Position numbers and translations under genes: made by a program. A model generated the notes under the pieces. It worked only from the letters and a program-made list of their open reading frames with translations. It was not told the origin of the DNA and did not search any database. From Thereva unica (Eukaryota; Arthropoda; Insecta; Diptera; Therevidae), in contig CATLJY010000888.1 of assembly GCA_949987705.1 (NCBI GenBank), forward strand, positions 62,001 to 126,000: a DNA stretch of 64,000 nt, in the 5' to 3' direction. Shown here in pieces: positions 38,230 through 47,162 of the stretch; the first letter of the stretch is position 1, and each line of letters opens with the position of its first letter.

Positions 38230-40210
38230 CAATCTATTATCGGGGTCAAAGGTCGTAAAAGTGCGACACATGAATTTCAGCTCGAGCTCGGTCCATCGAG
38301 AGCTGCACACCCCGGGGAGCGTCAGCCATTCTTAAGCATTAATTATTAATTAAGAAAACTTTAGGCGGTAGGGAGCTGCCTGCTTCACTCCTCACCAACT
38401 AAAGTTTAATGAGTGAATGGGTCGCGCGCGAAGCCACCGCTCAATTTATAGTCGAGTTGCCGGAAAAAGCTCTTTTGTATGAAAATGTCGAAAGGCGCGT
38501 GACGGAATGACAAAAATGCTCAGTCGGTGTCGAACCGCCGACGAGTGCACATCGCTGGTATAAATTTGAGGCTCGAACAAGTAGGGGATTATTGCGTGGT
38601 GCGGTCAATTGTATTAAGCTGTCAAGTCGCCAGTGGGCTAGATCAAGGCGGGCAGTGGTTTCAAGGTCATAAAAGTGCACCGCACAATTTTCATCCGCGA
38701 ACTCGATCCACAGAGCTGCACGGCCCGAGGAGCGTCAGCCATTCTTAAGCATTAATTATTAATTAAGAAAACTTTAGGCGGTAGGGAGCTGCCTGCTTCA
38801 CTCCTCACCAACTAAAGTTTAATGAGTGAATGGGTCGCGCGCGAAGCCACCGCTCAATATATAGTCGAGTTGCCGGAAAAAGCTCTTTTGTATGAAAATG
38901 TCTAAAGGCGCGTGACGGAATGACAAAAATGCTCAGTCGGTGTCGAACCGCCGACGAGTGCACATCGCTGGTATAAATTTGAGGCTCGAACAAGTAGGGG
39001 ATTATTGCGTGGTGCGGTCAATTGTATTAAGCTGTCAAGTCGCCAGTGGGCTAGATCAAGGCGGGCAGTGGCTTCAAGGTCATAAAAGTGCACCGCACAA
39101 TTTTCATCCGCGAACTCGATCCACAGAGCTGCACGGCCCGAGGAGCGTCAGCCATTCTTAAGCATTAATTATTAATTAAGAAAACTTTAGGCGGTAGGGA
39201 GCTGCCTGCTTCACTCCTCACCAACTAAAGTTTAATGAGTGAATGGGTCGCGCGCGAAGCCACCGCTCAATATATAGTCGAGTTGCCGGAAAAAGCTCTT
39301 TTGTATGAAAATGTCGAAAGGCGCGTGACGGAATGACAAAAATGCTCAGTCGGTGTCGAACCGCCGACGAGTGCACATCGCTGGTATAAATTTGAGGCTC
39401 GAACAAGTAGGGGATTATTGCGTGGTGCGGTCAATTGTATTAAGCTGTCAAGTCGCCAGTGGGCTAGATCAAGGCGGGCAGTGGTTTCAAGGTCATAAAA
39501 TTGCACCGCACAATTTTCATCCGCGAACTCGATCCACAGAGCTGCACGGCCCGAGGAGCGTCAGCCATTCTTAAGCATTAATTATTAATTAAGAAAACTT
39601 TAGGCGGTAGGGAGCTGCCTGCTTCACTCCTCACCAACTAAAGTTTAATGAGTGAATGGGTCGCGCGCGAAGCCACCGCTCAATATATAGTCGAGTTGCC
39701 GGAAAAAGCTCTTTTGTATGAAAATGTCTAAAGGCGCGTGACGGAATGACAAAAATGCTCAGTCGGTGTCGAACCGCCGACGAGTGCACATCGCTGGTAT
39801 AAATTTGAGGCTCGAACAAGTAGGGGATTATTGCGTGGTGCGGTCAATTGTATTAAGCTGTCAAGTCGCCAGTGGGCTAGATCAAGGCGGGCAGTGGTTT
39901 CAAGGTCATAAAATTGCACCGCACAATTTTCATCCGCGAACTCGATCCACAGAGCTGCACGGCCCGAGGAGCGTCAGCCATTCTTAAGCATTAATTATTA
40001 ATTAAGAAAACTTTAGGCGGTAGGGAGCTGCCTGCTTCACTCCTCACCAACTAAAGTTTAATGAGTGAATGGGTCGCGCGCGAAGCCACCGCTCAATATA
40101 TAGTCGAGTTGCCGGAAAAAGCTCTTTTGTATGAAAATGTCTAAAGGCGCGTGACGGAATGACAAAAATGCTCAGTCTGCCGCTGACCGCCGACGAGTGC
40201 ACATCGCTGG
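38230..40210 (+). repeat. hr block: five units, four in a perfect 413-bp tandem array
   Basis: Units begin at about 38300, 38710, 39123, 39536 and 39949, so the period is exactly 413 bp for the later copies, which differ by only a few bases (for example tctaaagg versus tcgaaagg, aaagtgc versus aaattgc). Each carries TCAAGGTCA, the 50-nt palindrome and the CTCAATATATAGTCGAG element. The leftmost unit has a one-mismatch DR1 site. No gene is seen. Confidence 0.9.
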
Positions 40211-40281
40211 TACAAATCTCGCCGTACAGCTAGAGCAGGAGAGGGTGCGCGCAGCTCAAGATAGTGCACGGGCCAGTAGAG

Positions 40282-40449
40282 TCAAGGTGGTGGACGGGGC
40301 CGCTGCATGCGCGCCACCACCAGATCGACCGGCTCGCAGTGTTTAGTGCACCCACGCAGGCCGTGCAGATAGGTCGTCTTTCCCGCTCCAATCAGACCCT
40401 CGACGAAGATCACCCACCGTGCACCTCCGCAGCCCAGTCCATCCACCAT
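40282..40449 (-). pseudogene. Deoxynucleoside kinase, N-terminal fragment
   Basis: A 55-codon frame on the minus strand from an ATG at 40449 contains the P-loop IFVEGLIGAGKTTYL and a following CEPVDLV, resembling the first part of a deoxynucleoside kinase (P-loop, then an EP-V motif). It ends at a stop near the hr array and lacks the rest of the enzyme. Adjacent frames upstream are open but not similar to known kinases. A very divergent complete kinase is excluded by the length. Confidence 0.65.
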
Positions 40450-40616
40450 ATTCTCGATTGTAGCCCACCCCGATACCCAGCTTGTCGGCTAGACCCTGTA
40501 CGTAGGATACCGTGCTGCTGTCCATTTTTGAGATTTGACTGACGGATTCGAGGATACTCGGCCACCATTTATAAGCATCCCGATGGAGGGGTCCCGAACG
40601 CTGGAACAGAGGTAAG

Positions 40617-40865
40617 ATGGATAAAGTAGTGAGATTCGTTACAGACCCGGCCAATTTGCGCAAGTTGCACGCCTTTGTTTTGATTTCGGCCATTCTATTC
40701 ATATACATGGTCATGACCAACACCAATATGTTTATAACGACGCTCGTGGCGCTCGTGTTTACCGCCTCCATTGCCTCGGAGACGATGCTCGTGTTTGGGC
40801 TGGACCGGTACCTCGGCTCGCGGTCGCACGCCACCAGCACCGGTACCAGCCTGCAGAAAAAATAG
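40617..40865 (+). CDS. Small two-helix membrane protein (82 aa)
   Basis: Starts in ggTAAGATGG. Two hydrophobic segments (LHAFVLISAILFIYMVM and MFITTLVALVFTASIA) flank a short polar turn (TNTN), and a hydrophilic tail ends SLQKK. Small proteins of this shape occur among envelope/PIF-complex components of relatives, but no specific match is claimed. Its 3' end lies inside a ~79-bp duplication shared with the next gene's start. Confidence 0.7.
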   Translation: MDKVVRFVTDPANLRKLHAFVLISAILFIYMVMTNTNMFITTLVALVFTASIASETMLVFGLDRYLGSRSHATSTGTSLQKK

Positions 40866-41000
40866 GTATGAGCAAAGGGGCCAAACAGATGCAGCGATAC
40901 ATGGTCCACCCGCCGCTCGCCAGCTCGGGTCTGCAGAAAAATAAGTATGAACGAAAGGGTCAAACAGATGCAGCGATACATGGTCCACCTGCTGCCACTC
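40852..41000 (+). repeat. ~79-bp tandem duplication of a gene start
   Basis: The stretch ctgcagaaaaa-ta-GTATGA ... atgcagcgatacatggtcca occurs at 40852 and again at 40931. The first copy has TAGG in place of TAAG, and its TAG ends the upstream gene; the second copy has TAAGTATG and starts the downstream gene. Confidence 0.8.
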
Positions 41001-41708
41001 ACTCCGAAGCTCGAAAAGCCGTTCAACGTGTTTGTCGATTGTGTGCTATCGTCCCCGGTCCAGCTCAAGACGGTGCAGGACTCGTTCGTGAACCTCTGCG
41101 TGTACGTGTCCCGTTTCCTAGACGTCATATACCGGTCAATCACCACCCAGCGGGCGCGCGGCGACTACGAAAAATATATTTCATTCCTCTACAGGCTGCT
41201 GTACGAGGCGGTCGACCTGATGCGAGAGCTCTACACCGGCATGTCGAAAAACGACCAGATTGCGCTACCCGAATACAAGGTCTTTATGCGCAAGACCGAG
41301 CCGTCCTCGGCCTGCAAATCGTCGGCCGTGTACCTGGAGCGCGACTACTTCAAGGTGCTGACGGAGCTCTGCAAGCGCACGAGCTCGCGCAGTTCGGTCG
41401 GGCGGCAGCAGCTCTGCGAGCTGACCACCAATGTTTTGCGGCAAAAAAGCATGCTCGACGACATGGAGTCATCCAATGAGCTCACCATACCGGCCATCAC
41501 CGCCTACCTCGAGACGTGGGCCAAACTCCAGCAGGCCGTGCTCAAGATTGTGCTGCGCAACTACATCGAGTTCTTCTCCGAGCCCCTCGTCCAGTGCATG
41601 CAAAAGTTCTTTGACCAACAAATGGAGGTAAAGATCTACTACACGCATATCCTCTCGGAGCAGCGCCTCAAACTCGCAATGCCGCCCTCCCGCGTCGAGT
41701 TTGACTGA
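40947..41708 (+). CDS. Unknown protein (253 aa)
   Basis: Starts in aaTAAGTATG, the second copy of a duplicated start region. The product is mostly helical, with no signal peptide or membrane helix. It converges with the next gene (8 nt between stops). No family recognised. Confidence 0.75.
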   Translation: MNERVKQMQRYMVHLLPLTPKLEKPFNVFVDCVLSSPVQLKTVQDSFVNLCVYVSRFLDVIYRSITTQRARGDYEKYISFLYRLLYEAVDLMRELYTGMSKNDQIALPEYKVFMRKTEPSSACKSSAVYLERDYFKVLTELCKRTSSRSSVGRQQLCELTTNVLRQKSMLDDMESSNELTIPAITAYLETWAKLQQAVLKIVLRNYIEFFSEPLVQCMQKFFDQQMEVKIYYTHILSEQRLKLAMPPSRVEFD

Positions 41709-41716
41709 GGTATCGA

Positions 41717-42091
41717 CTATTTCTGCCTCAGATCGCGGTTGAACCGGCGCACCAGCACATAGCGCATGTACTGGCCAAACTCGACCAGCCTGACGCCGCC
41801 AGTAATCTCGTACGTCAGCATATTTTCGGTGATTTCGTCCATCAGATCAATGTGCTGCTCGCGCATGACCTGCACCTGCTTCGCGATGACGATCGCCAGC
41901 ACATTGTCCATAGGCAGGCTAAATATTTTTTTCTCCGGCATGCCCGCCGTCATGGTGTCGTTGAGCGCTACCAGTTCATCGGCCATGGCCTCAAGTTCGT
42001 CGAGCGAGTAGTCGTCGGTGTGGTCAATCTCCTTGATTACGCGGTGTAGCTTTTGCATTATGCGGTTGCAGTAGTAAAATTTACTAAACAT
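41717..42091 (-). CDS. Unknown protein (124 aa)
   Basis: I start at 42091 (gagaTAAGCATG); the frame is open further upstream but without a motif. Helical, acidic in the first half. Its ATG shares the tetranucleotide CATG (42089-42092) with the divergent LEF-5-like gene. No family recognised. Confidence 0.7.
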   Translation of the reverse strand: MFSKFYYCNRIMQKLHRVIKEIDHTDDYSLDELEAMADELVALNDTMTAGMPEKKIFSLPMDNVLAIVIAKQVQVMREQHIDLMDEITENMLTYEITGGVRLVEFGQYMRYVLVRRFNRDLRQK

Positions 42092-42341
42092 GCTTATCTC
42101 TATTTCCAGGGTACAAGAGCTGAGGCAGCAGGTAGCCGCGGCAGAGAGCGCTGGGCCGCCGCCTGCTCGTTTCGCCGACAGCATCCGGTTCTACCGCGTG
42201 TTTGGGAGCCAGCAGGGGTTCCTGGACGAGGAGTGTGACCACCGCAACACCACCGTCACGATGCAACAGCTTCGCAGCGCCGACGAGGGGGAGACGGTGG
42301 TCGTCAGGTGCCGGGACTGCGGCAAGGTCTTTAAAAAGTAA
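42090..42341 (+). CDS. LEF-5-like/TFIIS-type zinc-ribbon protein (83 aa)
   Basis: The C-terminal half has the TFIIS zinc-ribbon signature: CDH near residue 49, then QQLRSADEGETVVVRCRDCGKVF. The RSADE core followed by CxxC is diagnostic of the TFIIS/LEF-5 ribbon, in which the acidic pair stimulates RNA polymerase. Baculovirus LEF-5 is about three times longer; here only a short N-terminal segment (~45 residues) precedes the ribbon. The first metal pair reads C-x-H instead of C-x2-C. It is a probable initiation/elongation factor of the viral late RNA polymerase. Confidence 0.75.
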   Translation: MLISISRVQELRQQVAAAESAGPPPARFADSIRFYRVFGSQQGFLDEECDHRNTTVTMQQLRSADEGETVVVRCRDCGKVFKK

Positions 42342-42440
42342 TGCATATGTATACGATGCTTGAGACTAAATATATTGTTGGTATTTCCATGGTTGTGTTT
42401 CTATCAATCATTTCGCGCTGCAAAAGAAAAAATAAATAAG

Positions 42441-43052
42441 ATGGAACGCAAGTATATATACATGGTGGTCGCTGTCGTAGCGGTGGCGCTGGTGGCGGTC
42501 GCTGTGATGTACTTTTACAAGCGCAAGAAATCTGGCACCACGGCCGCTTTCACGGCCCCCGCCGCTCCCACCGACCACATATCGAGCTTTAACCTGCAGG
42601 AAAACACATACCTGTCCGACCATAAGATTGTCCCCTACAAAGACATGCCCAACCTGAAGAGCGTGCCCACCAACCACACCACTACCAATGTCCAGAACGA
42701 GCACGTGTACCACATGCTGGGCCTGAGCGACTCGTACGCCTTTAGGCTGCAGTTCAAAAACAAGAGCCGCGCCATGACTGCCCTCCTATTCAACGAATTT
42801 GGCGAGTGCTTTGCCAAGTTCCGCATCGACAAGTCTGAACTGACGGTCAATGACGATATCGTGCTCAGCAACGTGCTGGAGGACCCCAACAAGCTCGATA
42901 GCAAGTCTGTCAAATTCATGTACCGCAACCAGACATTCTACCTAAACTGCATCGCCAAGCCAATACACCGCCTCCGCCGCCACGAACCGCTCGCCTACCT
43001 CAAGTTTGAATCGACCGGCATCAAGGATTTTACGATGTACAACACCGATTGA
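42441..43052 (+). CDS. Membrane-anchored protein (203 aa)
   Basis: Starts in aaaTAAGATGG. An N-terminal anchor (YMVVAVVAVALVAVAVMYFY) is followed by KRKK, a Thr/Ala/Pro linker and a compact ectodomain of about 150 residues with only two cysteines. This topology resembles small virion envelope proteins. No family recognised. It is the first of three tightly spaced plus-strand genes ending in DNA polymerase. Confidence 0.75.
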   Translation: MERKYIYMVVAVVAVALVAVAVMYFYKRKKSGTTAAFTAPAAPTDHISSFNLQENTYLSDHKIVPYKDMPNLKSVPTNHTTTNVQNEHVYHMLGLSDSYAFRLQFKNKSRAMTALLFNEFGECFAKFRIDKSELTVNDDIVLSNVLEDPNKLDSKSVKFMYRNQTFYLNCIAKPIHRLRRHEPLAYLKFESTGIKDFTMYNTD

Positions 43053-43067
43053 ATCAATTAAGCCAAT

Positions 43068-43223
43068 ATGGCGGCCGGCCGTATAATTAGCTTGGCTGTT
43101 TGGGTACTGGCACCAGTCGTTGTTTACTTTTGCACCAAGAATCTACTCATTTTCTCCAGCGACACGGTACTCAAGTACCTCCTCCTCCAGACGCAAAACC
43201 GCAACCTCGTGTACACCCAATAA
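43068..43223 (+). CDS. Small membrane protein (51 aa)
   Basis: A short frame starting in atTAAGCCAATATGG and ending 9 nt before the DNA polymerase ATG. The sequence has a hydrophobic N-terminal helix (ISLAVWVLAPVVVYF) and a polar C-terminus. PIF-6 and PIF-7 type proteins of relatives are similarly small, but I cannot assign it. The TAAG motif and tight packing argue that it is real. Confidence 0.6.
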   Translation: MAAGRIISLAVWVLAPVVVYFCTKNLLIFSSDTVLKYLLLQTQNRNLVYTQ

Positions 43224-43232
43224 TCTTTCTCA

Positions 43233-45731
43233 ATGGAGCGCTTGATGCTGATCAACGTTGAGCCCCCGACAGGCAAGAGCACCAACATCGTCATGCATGG
43301 TGTCGACAACTGTGGCACCCCCCACCGCCTGACTGTGCGCAATTTCGAGTACGAGTTCTACATCGATGCCGGAGTCGTATCGCCGCGCCAGTGCTGGGAG
43401 CTGCTGGCCGACCACGAGCAGCACATCGCATCGATAACCGAGGTCGAGCGCACCAACTTTCGCGGGTTCAATCACCCCGCCAAGTACATACGCATATCGA
43501 CGACCAGCCTGCGCAGCATCGGGGATATGTGCAGCGACCTGCTGTTTGAGCACCCCCGCCTTGGCATCTACGACCACATCTTCAACTTTTACGGGTATTT
43601 CTACGCCAAGACCAAGCTGGGCACCCACTTTGACCTGGCGGACGACTGTCCGCACGGCTCGGTCGAGCCACACCAGATTGTGCCCGTGGACGAGGAGCCG
43701 GTGTACCCCGTGACTACCGTATGCCTGGACATTGAGTGCTTGAGCGACGGCGCCTTTCCGTCTGCCCAGAATCCCGGGGATAAAATTTTTTTGATCGGCT
43801 GCATCGTGAAGCGGACAGACGGCAATACGGCGCGCAAGATTGCGTTCGGACTGGACCTGCCCGCCACCAGCGATACCGACACCGAGATTTGCACCTTTGC
43901 CACCGAGCGGGACCTGCTGGCCGCATTCATCGAGTTTGTGCGCACCTCAAACTGCAGTCTTGTGACTGGCTGGAACGTCCTTGATTTCGACTTGCGCTAC
44001 ATCGTGGACCGCTGCGCGCTGCTTGGGGTCTCCCAAGACATTTTCGAGATGGTGAGCCTGAGTGGCGGCACAGTAGTATTTTTCCGCCCCCATTCATTCG
44101 TGTGCATGGACGCGCTCAAGATTGTGCGGCGCGACTACCTCCGCTCCCTGCGCTCGTACAAGCTAGACGATGTCGGCAAGATTCTTTTAGACGAGCAAAA
44201 GATTGAGATGGACTACAAACAGATCACGCCAATGTTTAGGGAGTCGGCCGAGGCGCGCATGAAGCTGGTAGAGTACTGCGTGCAGGACGCGATGCTGGTG
44301 AGCCGCATCCTCGACAAGCTTGACATGGTGCTGAACGCCTTCATGATGGCGCACGTGATGAAATCGACGCTGGGCAACGTGCTGGAAAAGGGCGTGCAGT
44401 TCCAGATCCTCAACATGCTGCAGGCGCATATCTATGGTACCTACATCATACCGCAGTTTTCCAGCGTGGAGGGCGCCCAGACGGCCAGCAAAAAGACATA
44501 CCAGGGGGCCACGGTGGTGCAGCCAAAGTGCGCCTACTACACCGACCCCACCATCACGCTCGACTTTGCTTCGCTGTACCCCTCCATCATGGTCTCGTAC
44601 AACATTTGCTATTCGACACTCTTGCTCGACACAGGTGATACACCGCCGCAGTACAACGAGTCGCCGATAGGGGCGCGGTTCGCCACCGAACGGCCGGGCG
44701 TGCTGCCGTGCGTGCTGTCAACGCTGCTGTCCGAGCGCAAGCGCGTGAGACAACTCATCAAGACGACCACCGATGCAGGCCGCGTCAAGCTGCTCAACGC
44801 CCTGCAACTCAGCTACAAGCTCGTGGCCAACTCGATATACGGGTTCACCGGCGCCGTGCACTCCAAGATACCGTGCATCGAGATTGCGGCCAGCGTGACG
44901 GCGTACGGCCGCCGACTGATCGAGTCTGTCATCAAGCAGGTGGAGCAGTGCTACCCGACCGCCACCATCGTGTACGGGGACACGGACTCGGTGTTTGTGT
45001 GCTTTCGCGAGTACTCGGCCGACCAGCTGATCGGGATGGGCACAGAGATGGCCGACCGCATCACAGCCGCCATCGGGACCGGCATCATCAAGCTAGAGTT
45101 TGAGAAGGTGTATACCTGCCTGCTGCTGCTGGCCAAGAAGCGCTACACAGGCTTCCTCAAGACGAGCGTCGACGCGGAGCCGAAGTTTGACTGCAAGGGC
45201 ATCGAGATCAAGCGGCGCGACAACTGCCTGCTGGCCAACGAAACGATGAAGCAGGCCGTCGTCGGGTTCCTGAAGGAGGGTCCCTCTGCCGCCGTAGACC
45301 TGGTGGCGCGCGTGAAGCAGCAGATTCTCCACAACGAGTACCCCATTGAAAAGTACGTGATCACCAAGACGTTTAGCAAGTCCGACTACAAGAACCCCCC
45401 GCCGCACGCCACCGTCGTATACAGGCAGATGGAGCAGGGCCTGATTTCGAAGCTGCCCATAGGCGAGCGCATCGGGTTCCTCATCGTCGAGAATGGCGGC
45501 AAGCTGAAGCGCGACAAGGCAGTGTCGCTGGACGAGTACCGCACCGGGGGCCACGCACTCGATCTGGTCTTTTACATCGACACCCAAATCGTCGACCCGC
45601 TCAACCGCATCTTTGCGCCAGCCGGCATCGTGCTGGAGGGGTTCGGCGAAAAGAAGCGCACCACCAAGCGCGGCCAGCCCCCGCCCCAGCAAAGCAACAA
45701 GATTACAAATTATTTTAATAAAAAAAACTAG
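43233..45731 (+). CDS. dnapol: Family B DNA polymerase
   Basis: The 832-residue enzyme has the 3'-5' exonuclease motifs (CLDIECL near residue 166, TGWNVLDFD near 248, YCVQDAML near 350) and the polymerase motifs A (DFASLYPSI near 444), B (KLVANSIYG near 529) and C (YGDTDS near 581), plus LAKKRYTGF. All catalytic acids are present, so it should be active. It is somewhat shorter than baculovirus polymerases. The C-terminus ends NKITNYFNKKN, which resembles a PCNA-interaction motif. No TAAG and no TATA-CAGT is seen near the ATG, so its promoter class is unclear. Confidence 0.96.
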   Translation: MERLMLINVEPPTGKSTNIVMHGVDNCGTPHRLTVRNFEYEFYIDAGVVSPRQCWELLADHEQHIASITEVERTNFRGFNHPAKYIRISTTSLRSIGDMCSDLLFEHPRLGIYDHIFNFYGYFYAKTKLGTHFDLADDCPHGSVEPHQIVPVDEEPVYPVTTVCLDIECLSDGAFPSAQNPGDKIFLIGCIVKRTDGNTARKIAFGLDLPATSDTDTEICTFATERDLLAAFIEFVRTSNCSLVTGWNVLDFDLRYIVDRCALLGVSQDIFEMVSLSGGTVVFFRPHSFVCMDALKIVRRDYLRSLRSYKLDDVGKILLDEQKIEMDYKQITPMFRESAEARMKLVEYCVQDAMLVSRILDKLDMVLNAFMMAHVMKSTLGNVLEKGVQFQILNMLQAHIYGTYIIPQFSSVEGAQTASKKTYQGATVVQPKCAYYTDPTITLDFASLYPSIMVSYNICYSTLLLDTGDTPPQYNESPIGARFATERPGVLPCVLSTLLSERKRVRQLIKTTTDAGRVKLLNALQLSYKLVANSIYGFTGAVHSKIPCIEIAASVTAYGRRLIESVIKQVEQCYPTATIVYGDTDSVFVCFREYSADQLIGMGTEMADRITAAIGTGIIKLEFEKVYTCLLLLAKKRYTGFLKTSVDAEPKFDCKGIEIKRRDNCLLANETMKQAVVGFLKEGPSAAVDLVARVKQQILHNEYPIEKYVITKTFSKSDYKNPPPHATVVYRQMEQGLISKLPIGERIGFLIVENGGKLKRDKAVSLDEYRTGGHALDLVFYIDTQIVDPLNRIFAPAGIVLEGFGEKKRTTKRGQPPPQQSNKITNYFNKKN

Positions 45732-45759
45732 TTTAGCAAAATATCATCTTTTATTTTTT

Positions 45760-46225
45760 ATACATGTATTCTAGATAAAGTTGGCATTCCTCTGGACCAG
45801 CGGCAGCATGGTTTCGAGTATGAATTCGGAATGTCTTTTGCACCTGGGTTTCTGAGAGCGAACTACCAATGTGTCGGCGATATAATCGGGCACGAAAATC
45901 GTCTCGGGCAGCAAGGTTCCAGGCGCGCGGATCCGGATGCCGGGGGCAGTGTCTGCAGCAGGTCGCGCAATGTAGTCGTCTCGTCTGCGTACTGCTTCCG
46001 AACAACCCTCTTCCAGCTGGGGCAACCAAACACAGCGGCAAAATCGTCAATCGAGTAAAATACCTCGTCGTATACCGTCCAATCCACTTCCATTCGGGGC
46101 AATCAAACAGGGCGCAAAATTCGTCTATAACTAAAAAGGTGTCATTCTCGCCTGCCTTGAACACCCAGCACTCGAATTCGCCATCCCCCCCACGTGAACT
46201 TTATACTGAATCTCTCTAGTGCCAT
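45760..46225 (-). pseudogene. Decayed bro gene
   Basis: An ATG at 46225 preceded by aaTAAGtacag opens a typical BRO N-terminus, but the frame is lost at a run of seven G (minus strand, near 46190). Further BRO-N-like blocks continue in other frames: CWVFKAGEN with FCALFDCPEW, then a second similar block IDDFAAVFGCPSWKRV, and ILETMLPLVQRN near the end. At least three frame changes and one internal duplication are needed to explain it. No full-length product is possible as read. Confidence 0.75.
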
Positions 46226-46303
46226 CTGTACTTATTGGTGGTTGGGCGGGCATAGACTGGAGCTGAAAAAAATATTTATCGGCTATATATGTTGAGTGTG
46301 GGT

Positions 46304-47125
46304 CTATTCATTTATCACTCTGAGTACAATCTCTGTGATTGGTTTGTCGCTTGTTATCGTGTTGTTTCGGGCTTTGAACGAATCCGCCGGTAGTATTTCC
46401 TTAACGCGATTCATGATGTTCATGGCGTTGGGGACGTTGTGCTGGTCAAACACGAGCTCTTCACTGTCCTGGTCGATGCGCTCGATTGCTTTTTTGGCAT
46501 ACCGCTCCTGTGGTCGAAGGAAGCGGTAGCAAGATTTCGTTTTGTTGTGATATATCATAAACCTGTGTTTTCTAGAACTATTCTCCGGCATAACAGCGAC
46601 ACGCGGCTTCATCTCGGCTATTCTTTCATGGGATTGCTCAAGCATTCTATCCCTTCTCTCAAGCATTCTATGACTTCCCTGAATCATTGTCATTAAAGTG
46701 TCAATTCGTTTCGTATCTGCGGGCTGTGTCCGCACGATTTGCGGCATAACGTAGAAGCCATTCTTGCGGATCGATGGCAACACATTTTCGACTACAAACC
46801 TCTTATAGCGCCTGGCTGCTGGTAATTTTGAGTCCATAAATAGCGAGTTGATACCAGGTTCAGTTACGAATAACGTTTTAGGATGCCAGTTTTTCGGTGT
46901 GCGGGGAGGAGACTCCAAAGTCTCAACTAACTTTGACCATGTTATTTTATGCGCCTTGTCTACAATCTTGTATGCTTTCTTTGGTTCAGCATACCCCAAA
47001 AGGAGAGCAAACTCTTTCAACTTGCAATAAATCGATCCGTCGGCTGTAAATAATGCATAGCATTTGAAATTACAACCCTTCTTCCCGGATTTAGCTAATG
47101 GAAATTTGTACGGTATCAAAGACAT
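46304..47125 (-). CDS. BRO-N domain protein (bro, 273 aa)
   Basis: Starts at 47125 (tataTAAGgaagaagcaaacATG; MSLIPYKFPL). The BRO-N domain spans roughly residues 1-120 (FALLLGYAEPKKAYKIVDKAH, WHPKTLFVTEPGINSLF, FVVENVLPSIRKNGFYV), followed by a short coiled region (MLERRDRMLEQSHERI) and a C-terminal domain containing FRPQERYAKKAIE. The open frame continues upstream without a stop through the 117-bp minisatellite to 48586, but the TAAG and the family's usual start support 47125. It is the intact copy next to a decayed one. Confidence 0.88.
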   Translation of the reverse strand: MSLIPYKFPLAKSGKKGCNFKCYALFTADGSIYCKLKEFALLLGYAEPKKAYKIVDKAHKITWSKLVETLESPPRTPKNWHPKTLFVTEPGINSLFMDSKLPAARRYKRFVVENVLPSIRKNGFYVMPQIVRTQPADTKRIDTLMTMIQGSHRMLERRDRMLEQSHERIAEMKPRVAVMPENSSRKHRFMIYHNKTKSCYRFLRPQERYAKKAIERIDQDSEELVFDQHNVPNAMNIMNRVKEILPADSFKARNNTITSDKPITEIVLRVINE

Positions 47126-47162
47126 GTTTGCTTCTTCCTTATATATACTAGTCTGATATAGC

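Noticed and set aside
38300..40210. CRISPR-like array
   Set aside because: The units are 413-bp tandem repeats with no short constant repeat and unique spacer pattern, and no cas genes; this is a eukaryotic virus.
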